A stretch of DNA of 64,000 nucleotides from Legionella rubrilucens (GCF_001468125.1 NZ_LNYT01000003.1:82649-146648); one strand, 5' to 3'. Positions 8,407-20,387 are shown, numbered from the stretch's first letter. Notes: generated by a model not told the origin, from the sequence alone. Numbers and translations are program-made.

Positions 8407-9611
8407 CGAGTCCTTTTGCCAGTATTGAGCACGCAATCGAAACGTTAAAGGCAGGGCGCATGATCATGCTCCTTGATGATGAAAATCGTGAAAATGAGGG
8501 GGATCTGGTGATTGCAGCGCAACATGCCACACCAGAAGCCATCAATTTCATGTCACGCTTTGGACGCGGTTTAATCTGCCTGCCCATGGCGGGTGAACTG
8601 ATTGATAAATTGCAGTTGCCCATGATGGCTGCCCATAACCGCTCGCCGTATGGCACGGCGTTTACCGTTTCAATTGAGGCTGCCCGCGGGGTTTCAACGG
8701 GCATTTCCGCCAGTGATCGTGCCCACACGATCAAGGTGGCTATTGATGCGGCCAGCAGCCCGGCTGATATTATTTGCCCGGGTCATGTTTTTCCGCTGCG
8801 CGCGAAAGACGGCGGTGTATTAAAGCGACAGGGCCAGACTGAGGGCAGTGTCGATCTGGCAAGGCTTGCCGGACTGACTCCGGCCGCGGTGATTTGTGAA
8901 ATCATCAACGATGACGGCACCATGAGCCGCCGTGATGAACTCGCCTTTTTTTCACAGCAGCACGACATTCCCATGGTCACTATCCGTGATCTGATCGATT
9001 ACCGCATACGCCATGAAACCCTGGTGGATGCCGCTGCAGAAACCACCATTCCCCTGCAGGATCACGGGCCTTTTTCCATGACCGTTTTCAGTAACGAACT
9101 GGATGATGCTGAACATTTTGCCCTGGTAAAAAAGCCGGCAGTTGCCAATCAGGTTCCTTTGGTGCGCATTCATTCCGAGTGCATTACCGGGGATGTGTTT
9201 GGTTCCTGCAAATGCGATTGCGGCGCGCAATTACAGCGTTCCTTAAGTCTGATTGCCAAAGAGGGCGGTGTGCTGATTTATTTGCGTCAGGAAGGGCGCG
9301 GTATTGGTTTGGCCAATAAATTAAAAGCCTATGCCCTGCAGGAACAAGGTCTGGATACCGTGGATGCCAACTTAAAACTGGGATTTCCGGCCGATAACCG
9401 CGACTATGCCATCGGTTTTCAGATTCTTAAGTACCTGGGCATTGATGTTCTGCGCTTAATCACCAATAATCCGCAAAAACTTGACGGCATCAGGAAGTTT
9501 GGCTTAACCATCAGCGAACGTGTGCCTTTAGCCATTGAGCCTTCAAATGAAAATCGTAACTATTTAAAGACCAAGCAAACCAGGCTGGGTCACTTAATGA
9601 CTGTGGACTAG
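8403..9611 (+). CDS. ribBA: RibBA, bifunctional DHBP synthase / GTP cyclohydrolase II
   Basis: Supplies both precursors of lumazine. The N-terminal half (about 1-200) is 3,4-dihydroxy-2-butanone-4-phosphate synthase, with the acidic loop DDENRENEGD. The C-terminal half is GTP cyclohydrolase II. Its zinc cysteines are Cys260, Cys271 and Cys273 with the canonical 11- and 2-residue spacing, followed by LRQEGRGIGL and the NNPQK block. Because these residues are intact, the second domain is probably active, unlike RibBA proteins in which it has decayed. Length is 402 aa. It overlaps ribE by 4 bp and ends 9 bp before ribH. Confidence 0.92.
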   Translation: MTSPFASIEHAIETLKAGRMIMLLDDENRENEGDLVIAAQHATPEAINFMSRFGRGLICLPMAGELIDKLQLPMMAAHNRSPYGTAFTVSIEAARGVSTGISASDRAHTIKVAIDAASSPADIICPGHVFPLRAKDGGVLKRQGQTEGSVDLARLAGLTPAAVICEIINDDGTMSRRDELAFFSQQHDIPMVTIRDLIDYRIRHETLVDAAAETTIPLQDHGPFSMTVFSNELDDAEHFALVKKPAVANQVPLVRIHSECITGDVFGSCKCDCGAQLQRSLSLIAKEGGVLIYLRQEGRGIGLANKLKAYALQEQGLDTVDANLKLGFPADNRDYAIGFQILKYLGIDVLRLITNNPQKLDGIRKFGLTISERVPLAIEPSNENRNYLKTKQTRLGHLMTVD

Positions 9612-9620
9612 GATGACTGA

Positions 9621-10088
9621 ATGAAACTGATTGATGAAACGACGGCTGAACGAAGCCCTTCTTTTCCAGTGGCTTTAGTGGTAAGCCAGTTTAATCGCGA
9701 TGTAACCGCTGAATTAAAGAAAGGCACGATTGAGCGCTTATTGCAGGCAGGATTTCATGCCAGTGATTTACTGATTGTGGAGGTGCCAGGCGCTGTTGAA
9801 ATTCCGCTTGCTGCCAAACGCCTCGCGGCAAAAGGGCAGGTGCAAGCCATTATTGCTCTGGGCGCTGTCATTCGCGGCGAAACCACGCATTATGACTATG
9901 TCTGCGAACAGGTCAGCAATGGGTGTCAGCGGGTAGCGCTGGATTATAATCTGCCGGTTGTTTTTGGGGTATTAACCACTGAAAATGAGGCGCAGGCCTG
10001 GGATCGCCTGGGCGGTCGGCACGGCCATAAGGGATGGGATGCGGCTGATTGCGCGATAGCCATGCATACTATCCTTAAACAACTTTAA
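9621..10088 (+). CDS. ribH: 6,7-dimethyl-8-ribityllumazine synthase
   Basis: Condenses 5-amino-6-ribitylamino-uracil with dihydroxybutanone phosphate to give lumazine, usually as an icosahedral or pentameric assembly. Visible signatures are VVSQFNRDV at the N terminus, the VPGAVEIPLA block, and GAVIRGETTHYDYVC containing the catalytic His in the TTHYDY segment. It is 155 aa, the usual size. It is the last riboflavin gene. nusB, which often follows ribH in gammaproteobacteria, is absent; pyrG follows after 155 bp. Confidence 0.94.
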   Translation: MKLIDETTAERSPSFPVALVVSQFNRDVTAELKKGTIERLLQAGFHASDLLIVEVPGAVEIPLAAKRLAAKGQVQAIIALGAVIRGETTHYDYVCEQVSNGCQRVALDYNLPVVFGVLTTENEAQAWDRLGGRHGHKGWDAADCAIAMHTILKQL

Positions 10089-10111
10089 ACGCGCGACTTT
10101 AAGCGGGCTGA

Positions 10112-12705
<2,594 letters not shown>

Positions 12706-12721
12706 TTACAACAACTCAAGA

Positions 12722-12775
12722 GGCGAGGGAGTCGTCACATAAACTCCCCCCTCGCCGTGAGAGGTCGCCCACGGC
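12722..12775 (+). terminator. Tandem hairpins after kdsA
   Basis: A GC-rich stem at 12722-12756 pairs GGCGAGGGAGT with a near-complement carrying an extra CCC bulge. A second perfect 6-bp stem follows at 12754-12775 (GCCGTG/CACGGC). Neither is followed by a clear T run on either strand, so factor-independent termination is only a possibility. The site lies between convergent kdsA and the secreted protein gene. Confidence 0.4.
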
Positions 12776-12794
12776 AAAAGCCTGTTTACTCCCT

Positions 12795-14783
12795 TTATTT
12801 CATGTAATCAACCGGCTGGGGAAAGCTGATGAAATTTTTAGTGATTTGCTTTTCCCTTGACTGATTCGGATTAGCCCCGTTACACCATTGACTGGATTTG
12901 GGGTGTTTCTGACCGCGTTTATCCATCACAGTACAGCTCGCCTTATCCACTATCTCGGACTTGTTAAATGGGCATTGGGATGGATTGGCCGAATCAGGGC
13001 ATTTGTCGAATTTGGCGTTAACGACAAAGGTATACACATTGTCGTTGACGTCAGTGAAGCTGACCTTGATGGGGTAACTGGCTACATTACCCACCCTAAA
13101 GCCGGCAATCTGACTGTTGCCGGGCATGATGACATTCTGGTTCACTTTAGTGCAGGACAGGTTGGCAGGATCCTGATTAAAAGTACAGACGCCGTATTTT
13201 TTTAACAACGGCGTGCTGATTTTATTCACCATCACCTGAGGCACGCCCATGGCAACTGAAAAACCATCAGCATAATTAAACTGATGCCTGTTTTCGAGTC
13301 CACCTGGACCTCCCACCGTAAAAATCAGTCCATCGCCCAGCTCGCTCATAAAGCCCACTGCATCATCCACTGAAAACCCATAGGCATCCATGGCGAGGTA
13401 ATCGGGTGCATGAATCAATTTAACGTAAGGGTTAAAAAGAAACGGGTTGTCTGCGGTTCCCTGGTAATTGTATTGCAGTTCATGGATGTACATGGACTGA
13501 ATTTCGGCATGCCCCTTGCCATCCACTTTCGCCGTTGAAGCCAGAGGATTGGCAGCCGCACCGCAGCCCTCATTGAAGGGCACCCAACCGTAAATGTGCT
13601 TCATGGCTTCCCAGTAGTTAAAGGGGACGGGTTTCGTGACATTTTTATCCAGTTTGCACTGGCCGGCATTGAACATGGCGACATATTGGGTGTGATTTTG
13701 CTTGAAAAACCGTTGAACAAGATCAAATTTCTTCTGCAAATCCTCAGGACAGTTCACCTGTTCCTTGACGTATTGGCTTATGTCTTCATCCCATTTGACG
13801 CAGGAGCCCCAGAGGTTCTGGATCCGTTGCACGGCCTGACCAAAATGAAGCGATTTTTTCTCGTCCTCGCTGCATTGATCGCCTTGCGATTTATCCTGGC
13901 ATTTTTTAACAGTTAACACGGGCGGGAAGCCGTCTTTCGGTTTAACCGGAGCATTGTCCGTGGGGGGAAGAGTGCCAAATCGCTGGGCGAATATATTGTA
14001 TCCGCCCGGCAGCTTTAATTCGTCAAGGTTATAGACTGGCCAGCCATTGCCAATGTCGGTATTTAAAAATTGTTCCAGGTGATTCCTGAAATCCGATAAC
14101 AACTGTGTCGAGCCGCTGTAACCGATGTAGGGGTTATTTTTAGGGCCAATGGCAATAGGGAGGTACACGTGATCCACATAGGAAATGTTGTATCCAACAT
14201 TTTCCGGTTTTAAAAGCCGGACACTCTGGCCCGGGGGAATGATGGAATCCCCAAAGGTGAATTCGGAGAGCTGGGCATAAATATTCTCAGGAAATTGCGT
14301 GTCGCTTGAATAAATGGTCAGAGTGCATACGGTCCCTTTCCCAGAACAGGAGACGCCTTCTGCCTTGGCACTCAGGAGCTGGTCGCCGGCATTACGCAGG
14401 TTTTCTGATTTATCAGCGAGCACAACGCGCCCTCCATTCCACCAGGTAATGTAGTTGCCTTTGGCAATCGGACTGAACAGAGGCAGGGTGACGGTCACCG
14501 ATGAGCCGGGTGCGATGCCCTGATCCTCATTGACATACAATTTATACACTTTATTGGTGGGGTAAGGCGAGGACGTGCGCAGGCAGCCTTGAATCCATTC
14601 ATTCACGGCGTTTTTACTGGTGGAGATGACCGGATAAATGACGGTTTCTGAATTATTATAAACCGTGATGGTTTTGGGTTTGACGGTAAATGACTTGTTA
14701 TCATAATCTTTGCATTCGACCGCATAGGCGCTGGAAAGTAAGGACAGAGTGATACAGCTTGTTGTGGCAATTAATTTAATCAT
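12795..14783 (-). CDS. Large secreted protein of unknown function
   Basis: I do not recognise a firm family. A cleavable signal peptide is clear (hydrophobic residues 5-20, AYA before Val-Glu-Cys). The 662-aa mature protein has many cysteines, suggesting disulphides outside the cytoplasm. The N-terminal third looks beta-rich (VTVYNNSETVIYPV, GSSVTVTLPLFSP). The C-terminal third contains FNPYVKLIHAP and AYGFSVDDAVGF, which faintly recall the NPYxKxxH and YGFxYDD blocks of GH64/thaumatin-like glucanases; this is a weak resemblance only. It is monocistronic, convergent with kdsA. A secreted enzyme or toxin-like effector is possible. Confidence 0.72.
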   Translation of the reverse strand: MIKLIATTSCITLSLLSSAYAVECKDYDNKSFTVKPKTITVYNNSETVIYPVISTSKNAVNEWIQGCLRTSSPYPTNKVYKLYVNEDQGIAPGSSVTVTLPLFSPIAKGNYITWWNGGRVVLADKSENLRNAGDQLLSAKAEGVSCSGKGTVCTLTIYSSDTQFPENIYAQLSEFTFGDSIIPPGQSVRLLKPENVGYNISYVDHVYLPIAIGPKNNPYIGYSGSTQLLSDFRNHLEQFLNTDIGNGWPVYNLDELKLPGGYNIFAQRFGTLPPTDNAPVKPKDGFPPVLTVKKCQDKSQGDQCSEDEKKSLHFGQAVQRIQNLWGSCVKWDEDISQYVKEQVNCPEDLQKKFDLVQRFFKQNHTQYVAMFNAGQCKLDKNVTKPVPFNYWEAMKHIYGWVPFNEGCGAAANPLASTAKVDGKGHAEIQSMYIHELQYNYQGTADNPFLFNPYVKLIHAPDYLAMDAYGFSVDDAVGFMSELGDGLIFTVGGPGGLENRHQFNYADGFSVAMGVPQVMVNKISTPLLKKYGVCTFNQDPANLSCTKVNQNVIMPGNSQIAGFRVGNVASYPIKVSFTDVNDNVYTFVVNAKFDKCPDSANPSQCPFNKSEIVDKASCTVMDKRGQKHPKSSQWCNGANPNQSREKQITKNFISFPQPVDYMK

Positions 14784-14926
14784 GGAGCTGCTCTGTTATT
14801 TATGTGTCAGGTTTAATATAGCACAGAGCGTGTTTTTTAAGAGCAAGCGGCCAGTGTCTTTACAAAAAATTTAGTTTTCTTTGGGAAATAAAGGCGGGCA
14901 TAAGAAATTGAAATAACAGATAAATT

Positions 14927-15014
14927 TGGCGGAGAGGCAGGGATTCGAACCCTGGGAAGGTTGCCCTTCAACGGTTTTCAAGACCGCCGCAATCGACCGC
15001 TCTGCCACCTCTCC
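14927..15014 (-). tRNA. tRNA-Ser(UGA)
   Basis: Read on the minus strand, the 7-bp acceptor stem GGAGAGG pairs with CCTCTCC, followed by G and an encoded CCA (14927-14929). The anticodon loop contains TGA (serine UCA codons), a long variable arm is present as expected for class II tRNA-Ser, and the T arm reads GGTTCGAATCC. Total length is 88 nt including CCA. Confidence 0.95.
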
Positions 15015-15199
15015 GACAGTGCGAAATAGTATCGTAAGCCCAAGTGCATTGCAAATTATTTTTTATGAAATTGCGAAAGAAAAGAGTGGGCAATTCACTC
15101 TTTCCAGAGTTCGCAAATTGTTGCAGGATGGGTATAATGGGCGGCATTTGCAAAGTATTGCCGTCTCATGGCGGCGAGCGTTTTACAGGGTGTTAATAA

Positions 15200-15976
15200 A
15201 TGAAACAATTAAAAGCGATAGTCCTGATAAGCCTGATTCTATTTCTGGGTGCCTGTTCCAAATGGGGACGCGATGATGACGACAATGGCCCCTACAAGGG
15301 CATGAGCGCCAAGCAGTTGTTTGATCAGTCAAAAGACGCGATTGCCAAAGGGCAGTATCAAACCGCTTCCAAACGTCTCGAAGCCCTGGAATCCATGTAT
15401 CCTTTCAGTGAATACGCTGAGCAGGCGCAACTGGATTTGATTTATGCCTATTACGAGAATGGCGATTACGCATCAACTGCCGCCACGGCGGACCGCTTTA
15501 TTCACCTCTATCCACGCGCCGAGCATGTGGATTATGCCTATTACATGAAAGGTCTGGCAAACTTTAATCAACCACGCGGCTCCTTTGCCAATGTTATCCC
15601 CCTGGATGAATCCATGCGGGATGCAGGCACCCAGGCGCAGGCTTACAGTGATTTTGCAGCATTAATCGAACGTTTTCCCAACAGCCGTTATAAACCCAAT
15701 GCCCTGCAGCGCATGATTTATTTAAGAAACACTTTTGCGCAAAGGGAACTGAATGCATCAAGGTATTTCTTTGAGCGTAAAAAGTACGTGGCCGCGGCCG
15801 AGCGTGCCAGCTATTTAGTTAAAAATTACCCGCAAGCGCCTGCCGCTCAGTCCGGGCTGGTGTTGCTGTATAAATCCAACCTGGCTCTGGGATTAACAAA
15901 AGCAGCGGCAGATGCTCTGGCGGTTTACAATGCCACCTACCCGAACCAACCACTCAATGACAGCGCGCTCAGTTAA
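15200..15976 (+). CDS. bamD: BamD, outer-membrane assembly lipoprotein
   Basis: Essential lipoprotein of the BAM complex that inserts beta-barrel proteins into the outer membrane. A lipoprotein signal ends in the lipobox LGAC with Cys19 as lipidation site. Five TPR-like repeats follow, opening with a block (AKQLFDQSKDAIAKGQY) typical of BamD/ComL. Its 258 aa is close to E. coli BamD (245). It starts 185 bp downstream of the tRNA on the opposite strand. The next gene begins inside its last seven codons. Confidence 0.92.
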   Translation: MKQLKAIVLISLILFLGACSKWGRDDDDNGPYKGMSAKQLFDQSKDAIAKGQYQTASKRLEALESMYPFSEYAEQAQLDLIYAYYENGDYASTAATADRFIHLYPRAEHVDYAYYMKGLANFNQPRGSFANVIPLDESMRDAGTQAQAYSDFAALIERFPNSRYKPNALQRMIYLRNTFAQRELNASRYFFERKKYVAAAERASYLVKNYPQAPAAQSGLVLLYKSNLALGLTKAAADALAVYNATYPNQPLNDSALS

Positions 15977-17051
15977 AAAAAGGCTTCGTCAGGCAGCCTG
16001 TGGGCTGTTGGCTTTGCTATTCAGCGGCCAGGGTTGGTCCAGCCAAACCCTGACTGCTGAAGACATCCCTTCCTTACGCCGTGACTACCAGCTTTACCAG
16101 GCCTGGTCTTTAGGCAGAAATTATTATTTTGGCACCACGGTGAAAAAGGATCGTACCATGGCGCTTGCCTGGCAACTGATTTATGTCAGCTTATTGCCTG
16201 AACGGTATCCCGATAAAAACACGCTGCTGTCTTTATACCAACAGGGCTTATCCAGTTCCCAGCACGCTGAAGCAAAAAACATGGCTGCCAGTCTTAAGGA
16301 GAAATATCACCTGACTGACGCCTTGAGTGAAGAGCAACTGGCTGTAGCCTATCGTGTTCGCGATGAAGTGAATGCCTGGGATAAGGTGGATCTGGATTTG
16401 CCGCCCCAGGCAGTCAGCGCACACTTTAACCATTGGGTGCAATGGCTTGCCGATCGGGGCAACAGAGCGTTGGCTTTGAGTATGGATGAACAAGCCAGTC
16501 AACTGAACCGGGAGAAAAAATTCCCCATCGTGTATGGGCAAGTGGTCATTCGGGGGCCCGAACCCATGGGCATGGTGCAGAGCAATGTATCCTTGGGTCC
16601 GGAGGGTTATTTTGTGACGCAGGCAGCCGATCATTTGCTTACATTCGCGCTTCCTGGCTATCAATCCGTTGTTATTCCAGTGGATAACCGGTCGATTCAG
16701 CGTGTGGGTCCTGTGGTGATGGTAAAGCGTTCACACAGCCAGGGCACTGGGGTCGTGGGCCGTGTGCTTCCCTGGCGTGGACTTCAATACGGTAATATTG
16801 TATTAACCCTGGATGAGACCAATACCATCAAACAATCCGACCCCTGGTATCACCCTGTCATACCATTAACCGTCACACCGGCTGGTGAGTTTTATGCGAC
16901 AGGGCTGGTGCCGGGAAAATACCATCTCTACATCACTACAGCCGGGGTTTCTACCGCCATTCAATTTACGGCGAAAGAAGGGGAAATCCGTGGTCTGTCG
17001 CTGATTGATTTACGGACCAGGGCAGGGCAGAGTACAGCAGGGAAAGCGTAA
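15957..17051 (+). CDS. Periplasmic protein of unknown function, coupled to bamD
   Basis: I do not recognise the family. I chose ATG 15957, which overlaps the bamD 3' end by 20 bp, because it gives a basic n-region and a hydrophobic signal segment (GLLALLFSG) with cleavage near GWSS; the frame is open further upstream but would extend far into bamD. The N-terminal part (NYYFGTTVKKDRTMALAWQL) resembles a single Sel1-like helical hairpin. The C-terminal ~170 residues look like carboxypeptidase-regulatory-type beta sandwiches (GEFYATGLVPGKYHLYI). At 364 aa it is likely soluble in the periplasm, cotranscribed with bamD and possibly related to the envelope. Confidence 0.72.
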   Translation: MTARSVKKRLRQAACGLLALLFSGQGWSSQTLTAEDIPSLRRDYQLYQAWSLGRNYYFGTTVKKDRTMALAWQLIYVSLLPERYPDKNTLLSLYQQGLSSSQHAEAKNMAASLKEKYHLTDALSEEQLAVAYRVRDEVNAWDKVDLDLPPQAVSAHFNHWVQWLADRGNRALALSMDEQASQLNREKKFPIVYGQVVIRGPEPMGMVQSNVSLGPEGYFVTQAADHLLTFALPGYQSVVIPVDNRSIQRVGPVVMVKRSHSQGTGVVGRVLPWRGLQYGNIVLTLDETNTIKQSDPWYHPVIPLTVTPAGEFYATGLVPGKYHLYITTAGVSTAIQFTAKEGEIRGLSLIDLRTRAGQSTAGKA

Positions 17052-17069
17052 ACCTCCCTGCTCATGCTG

Positions 17070-18005
17070 CTATGCGGGACACTCTTCTTTTTCGAGGGAT
17101 GGAGCAATGCCGCTTGTGGCTTTTTGCTGAAGACCATTCATCAGGTCATTGGTTAAGGCACGCAATTCGCCGCAAAGTAACGTGAGGGCAGCGTCGCGTT
17201 GCATGTAGTCTTCTTCAAGTTGAGTGATGTCATTGAATTCATCAATAAGGTAATCCAGGCATTTCAAACGTTTGAACGTCAATTCATGGGTCAGAGTCAA
17301 TTGGATACGCTCATTCCAGATTAATGAAATTTCTGCGGCGACCAAACCCTGCGATAACAACGTAATAATTTCTTCGGCAGGCAATTCATAGCCTTTGCAA
17401 TTGACCCGTTTTTTTTCATCACCCGGAGAAAAAAGCAGGCAGTCGGAAGCTAACTGGAAGGGGCTGGGCAACGAGCCCGGCTCAGCAATCCATTCAGCAA
17501 AACGTGCTGCTAAATTTTCAGGATGAAACAAGGGTTCCAGTTGAATCCCGGGTACTGATTTGCGCAGCAGGGCCAGGAGTTGGGAGGCTTGATTTTCGCT
17601 GGCTGTGTTGATAATAAGACGTTGGCAGCTTGTGTCAAGCAGGGCTGGCAAGCGTTTTTGGACGCAAAATGATTTGGGCAGCAGTTCAAACTCAAGATCT
17701 TCCGCCAATTGGGCTTTTTCAGCGCGTTTAATCGAACGGCCCTGTTGCGTTTCCAGAGCTTGGATTTTTTCAGCCAGGAGGCGGTTGATGACGCCTCGGG
17801 GCAGGATGCGTTCTTCTTTACCCAGGCAAAGGTGACTGACACCGGCCACTTCCTGAACCAGTTCATCCTGATAAGCCGGCAGCCAGCCATAAATAAATCG
17901 GGCATGGGGCGGGCAGGGTTTTAAACGTTCTTCACTCAGTGCGGCATTGAAGTCGACTGGTTCTTTTAATTCGTAGTTATAGATGAGGGCATTACTAAAC
18001 CACAT
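17070..18005 (-). CDS. rdgC: RdgC, recombination-associated DNA-binding protein
   Basis: Ring-forming double-stranded DNA-binding protein that limits RecA-dependent recombination. The N terminus MWFSNALIYNY and the segments PRGVINRLLAEK and LLPKSFCVQKR match RdgC. It is 311 aa, near the E. coli length (303). It is a single gene on the minus strand, ending convergently 19 bp after the periplasmic gene. Nothing unusual is seen. Confidence 0.92.
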   Translation of the reverse strand: MWFSNALIYNYELKEPVDFNAALSEERLKPCPPHARFIYGWLPAYQDELVQEVAGVSHLCLGKEERILPRGVINRLLAEKIQALETQQGRSIKRAEKAQLAEDLEFELLPKSFCVQKRLPALLDTSCQRLIINTASENQASQLLALLRKSVPGIQLEPLFHPENLAARFAEWIAEPGSLPSPFQLASDCLLFSPGDEKKRVNCKGYELPAEEIITLLSQGLVAAEISLIWNERIQLTLTHELTFKRLKCLDYLIDEFNDITQLEEDYMQRDAALTLLCGELRALTNDLMNGLQQKATSGIAPSLEKEECPA

Positions 18006-18119
18006 GATTGTTCCTTATCAGCAAAAAGGCGATGCTACCATGTTTAAGGGACGCTTCGATAGGGTTCGAAATCCAGATGACGAAATGGATATCGCCTGCA
18101 CAGGCAAACTAAAGGCAAG

Positions 18120-18145
18120 TCTTGCCAACCCGAAGGCTGGCAAGA
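18120..18145 (-). terminator. Hairpin after the outer-membrane protein gene
   Basis: A perfect 8-bp stem (TCTTGCCA / TGGCAAGA) encloses a 10-nt loop in the 167-bp gap between rdgC and the outer-membrane protein gene. The T run (TTTT) lies on the plus-strand side, while the gene it follows is on the minus strand, so its termination strength is uncertain. The rest of this gap shows nothing further. Confidence 0.45.
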
Positions 18146-18172
18146 TTTTCATTAGGGGATCCTGGCGGTCAC

Positions 18173-19126
18173 TTACCAGTAGGCATTCAAAGCCAGCACA
18201 TAGGATGTGAACTCACCCGTGTCCTTACCGGCGGCGCTTTTCCATACGCCGCCGATTAAACCGATGTTCTCATTGAAGTTGTATTCAATGGCCGGTGCGT
18301 AGGTAATCTGATCGACAGTACCATGGCCTAAAGGCGCAGGGAGTCCCGTGGCGGTGGTGCCGGGGTTGCCTCTGAAGGTTGTTGCCTGACGGTTAGCGAC
18401 ATACCCCTCCAATACGGCGACCCAATGCTGGGTCAAACTGAGTTCACCCGCTAAATCCAGACTGACCAGATCACCTGGATCCAGGGTGGCATCGGTGTCC
18501 AGAGCACCGCCGAACGTGTTGAAACCACGCAGCCTGACATCATTGGCGTGCATGTAAGCCAGACTTAAACGCGTCCGCAGGTAAATGGTGTCATTAAACG
18601 GCTTTAAGTGCTGAAAATTAAGCGCTAAAGCGGTCTGATAGCTGCCAATCCCGGACGCGTCGGTGCCATTGGCAAACGGACTTAAATGTTCATATTGACC
18701 GGTGGGCAGGGTTTCCTGAACAGTGAAACGCAGATCAGGACGCCATTTGGAGTCCTTTTGTTCAAGCACCTGATAGCCTAATGTCACGGCCGTGTCGCTG
18801 ACTTTGTGCGAGGAACTCCCGCGGAAGCGGTTGAAGGTATAAGGCAGAATAAACTGAATATCCAGCCGGTCGGTTAAACCATGCGAAAAAATAGGGTTAA
18901 TAATGGTACTGATATTGGCTGGCGTATGCGTCAATTTCCAATGCTTGTCGTAAACCCCGTCATTGTCATTGTAAAACAGATAGGTTTCGAGATTGGTATG
19001 GCCTTTAGGGATAGTATGGCCAGAGGGAGCTAGCAAAGGACCGGTGTACCAGGGGCCCGCCATCGCTACTTTACAAAACAGCAGGCTGGCTAAAATGGAG
19101 ACTGGTTTAGTAAAGTTAGCTTTCAT
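18173..19126 (-). CDS. Outer-membrane beta-barrel protein (phenol MetA-degradation-like family)
   Basis: Predicted outer-membrane barrel with a signal peptide (cleavage near AMA before GPWYTGPLL). Alternating hydrophobic/polar strands run to a C-terminal aromatic residue (ALNAYW end), the usual BAM signal. The segments YTFNRFRGSS and AVTLGYQVLEQ, together with the length of 317 aa, fit the PF13557-like family of transporter/porin-type proteins often annotated as phenol-degradation MetA or 'transporter'. The substrate is unknown. It is monocistronic and divergent from rlmI across 88 bp. Family assignment is from pattern only. Confidence 0.75.
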   Translation of the reverse strand: MKANFTKPVSILASLLFCKVAMAGPWYTGPLLAPSGHTIPKGHTNLETYLFYNDNDGVYDKHWKLTHTPANISTIINPIFSHGLTDRLDIQFILPYTFNRFRGSSSHKVSDTAVTLGYQVLEQKDSKWRPDLRFTVQETLPTGQYEHLSPFANGTDASGIGSYQTALALNFQHLKPFNDTIYLRTRLSLAYMHANDVRLRGFNTFGGALDTDATLDPGDLVSLDLAGELSLTQHWVAVLEGYVANRQATTFRGNPGTTATGLPAPLGHGTVDQITYAPAIEYNFNENIGLIGGVWKSAAGKDTGEFTSYVLALNAYW

Positions 19127-19214
19127 AATACACCTCTTGTTATAATAATGGCCTTGCGGCGGTTAAATACTCTGGTGTAGATTAGCCCACTTTTCATTTT
19201 TGGGAAATAGTTAA

Positions 19215-20387
19215 ATGAATGCTTCAGTTGTACTTGAACAGAGCAAACAGTCCAGTATCTTGCGTGGACACCCCTGGATATTTCCCAAGGCCATTGCCAA
19301 AACAGTCGGCCACCTGCAAACCGGTGAACTGGTGTCTATCCTTAGCGCCGAAGGGGAGCGTGTAGGGACGGGTGTTTATAATGAACACTCCCTCTACCGT
19401 GTCCGGGTACTGGCTCTGGCGTTTGAAAAAATCGATTGCTCGTCGTTTACAAGCATTGTTAAACACCGGCTCCGGCAAGCCATTACCCTGCGGCAAGCCT
19501 TAAACTTACCCAATGAGGCCACCAATGCCTACCGCCTGTTTAACAGTGAAGCCGATGGCTTGTCGGGTTTAACCATTGATTGCTTCAATACCTGTTGTGC
19601 CATTTCCAGCTCAGCGTATTGGGTGGAAGCGCAGCGGCGCGACATCATTGCCTGCCTTCAGGAAATCATGCCCTGCGATGAGGTGATCTGGCTTTCGCAG
19701 AGTAAACCCTTGAGTCAGGACGGCTGGGAGGCGGAAGCTGAAGCCGTGAATCCGCGGGTAACGGAAATTGTCGAGGGCGGAGTGCGTTTCGAGATTGATT
19801 TTTCAACCGCACAAAAAACCGGCTTGTTTATTGATCAGCGGGAAAACCATCAGCGCATTGCCGCACTGGCCAAAGGCAAAAAGGTACTCGACCTGTATTC
19901 CTACACGGGCGGTTTTGCCTTGCATGCGGCTAAAGCAGGGGCCTTGAAAGTCACGGCTGTTGACAGCTCCAAACCCGCCATTGAGCAAGCGATCCGCAAT
20001 GCCCGATTAAACGCGGTGAACCAGGTGGAATGGATTGCGGCGGATGCGCGCGACTACCTGGCTCAGGCAGGCAAGTATGATTTGATTATCCTTGATCCGC
20101 CAAAGCTTGTGCCTTCCAGACGTGATTTGAATCGCGCTAAAAACTATTACCGCTTCCTGCACCGCGAAGTATTCAAGGCCATGACGCCAGGGTCGCTGTT
20201 GATGACCTGCAATTGTTCATCGGCTTTGTCAGCCCAGGAGTTTGCAGCCCTTGCCGCCAGTCAGGCGGCCATGGTCGGTAAACAGGTTCGGCTATTGGGC
20301 ATTTTTGGACCGGCAAGTTGCCATCCCACGCTGCCATCCTTCCCCGAAGGCAATTACCTGACTGCGGTGTTGCTGGCTGTGGTTTAA
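19215..20387 (+). CDS. rlmI: RlmI-type 23S rRNA cytosine-C5 methyltransferase
   Basis: SAM-dependent methyltransferase of the RlmI family (23S rRNA m5C1962 in E. coli). An N-terminal PUA domain begins with LRGHPWIFPKAI. An EEHD-like insert follows, then the Rossmann methyltransferase domain with motif I VLDLYSYTGGFALHAA, motif IV ILDPPKL and the CNCSSALS loop. It is 390 aa (E. coli 396). Its stop and that of the convergent DUF4286 gene share a TTAA palindrome, overlapping by 4 bp. RlmI-like paralogues exist, so target specificity is inferred. Confidence 0.87.
   Translation: MNASVVLEQSKQSSILRGHPWIFPKAIAKTVGHLQTGELVSILSAEGERVGTGVYNEHSLYRVRVLALAFEKIDCSSFTSIVKHRLRQAITLRQALNLPNEATNAYRLFNSEADGLSGLTIDCFNTCCAISSSAYWVEAQRRDIIACLQEIMPCDEVIWLSQSKPLSQDGWEAEAEAVNPRVTEIVEGGVRFEIDFSTAQKTGLFIDQRENHQRIAALAKGKKVLDLYSYTGGFALHAAKAGALKVTAVDSSKPAIEQAIRNARLNAVNQVEWIAADARDYLAQAGKYDLIILDPPKLVPSRRDLNRAKNYYRFLHREVFKAMTPGSLLMTCNCSSALSAQEFAALAASQAAMVGKQVRLLGIFGPASCHPTLPSFPEGNYLTAVLLAVV

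Noticed and set aside
12888..13205. Plus-strand frame inside the secreted protein gene
   Set aside because: It is a shadow of the minus-strand gene, which has a signal peptide and normal codon pattern.
14926..15276. A 116-residue frame across the tRNA and the bamD 5' end
   Set aside because: It is the well-known spurious translation of tRNA-Ser on the opposite strand and overlaps bamD.
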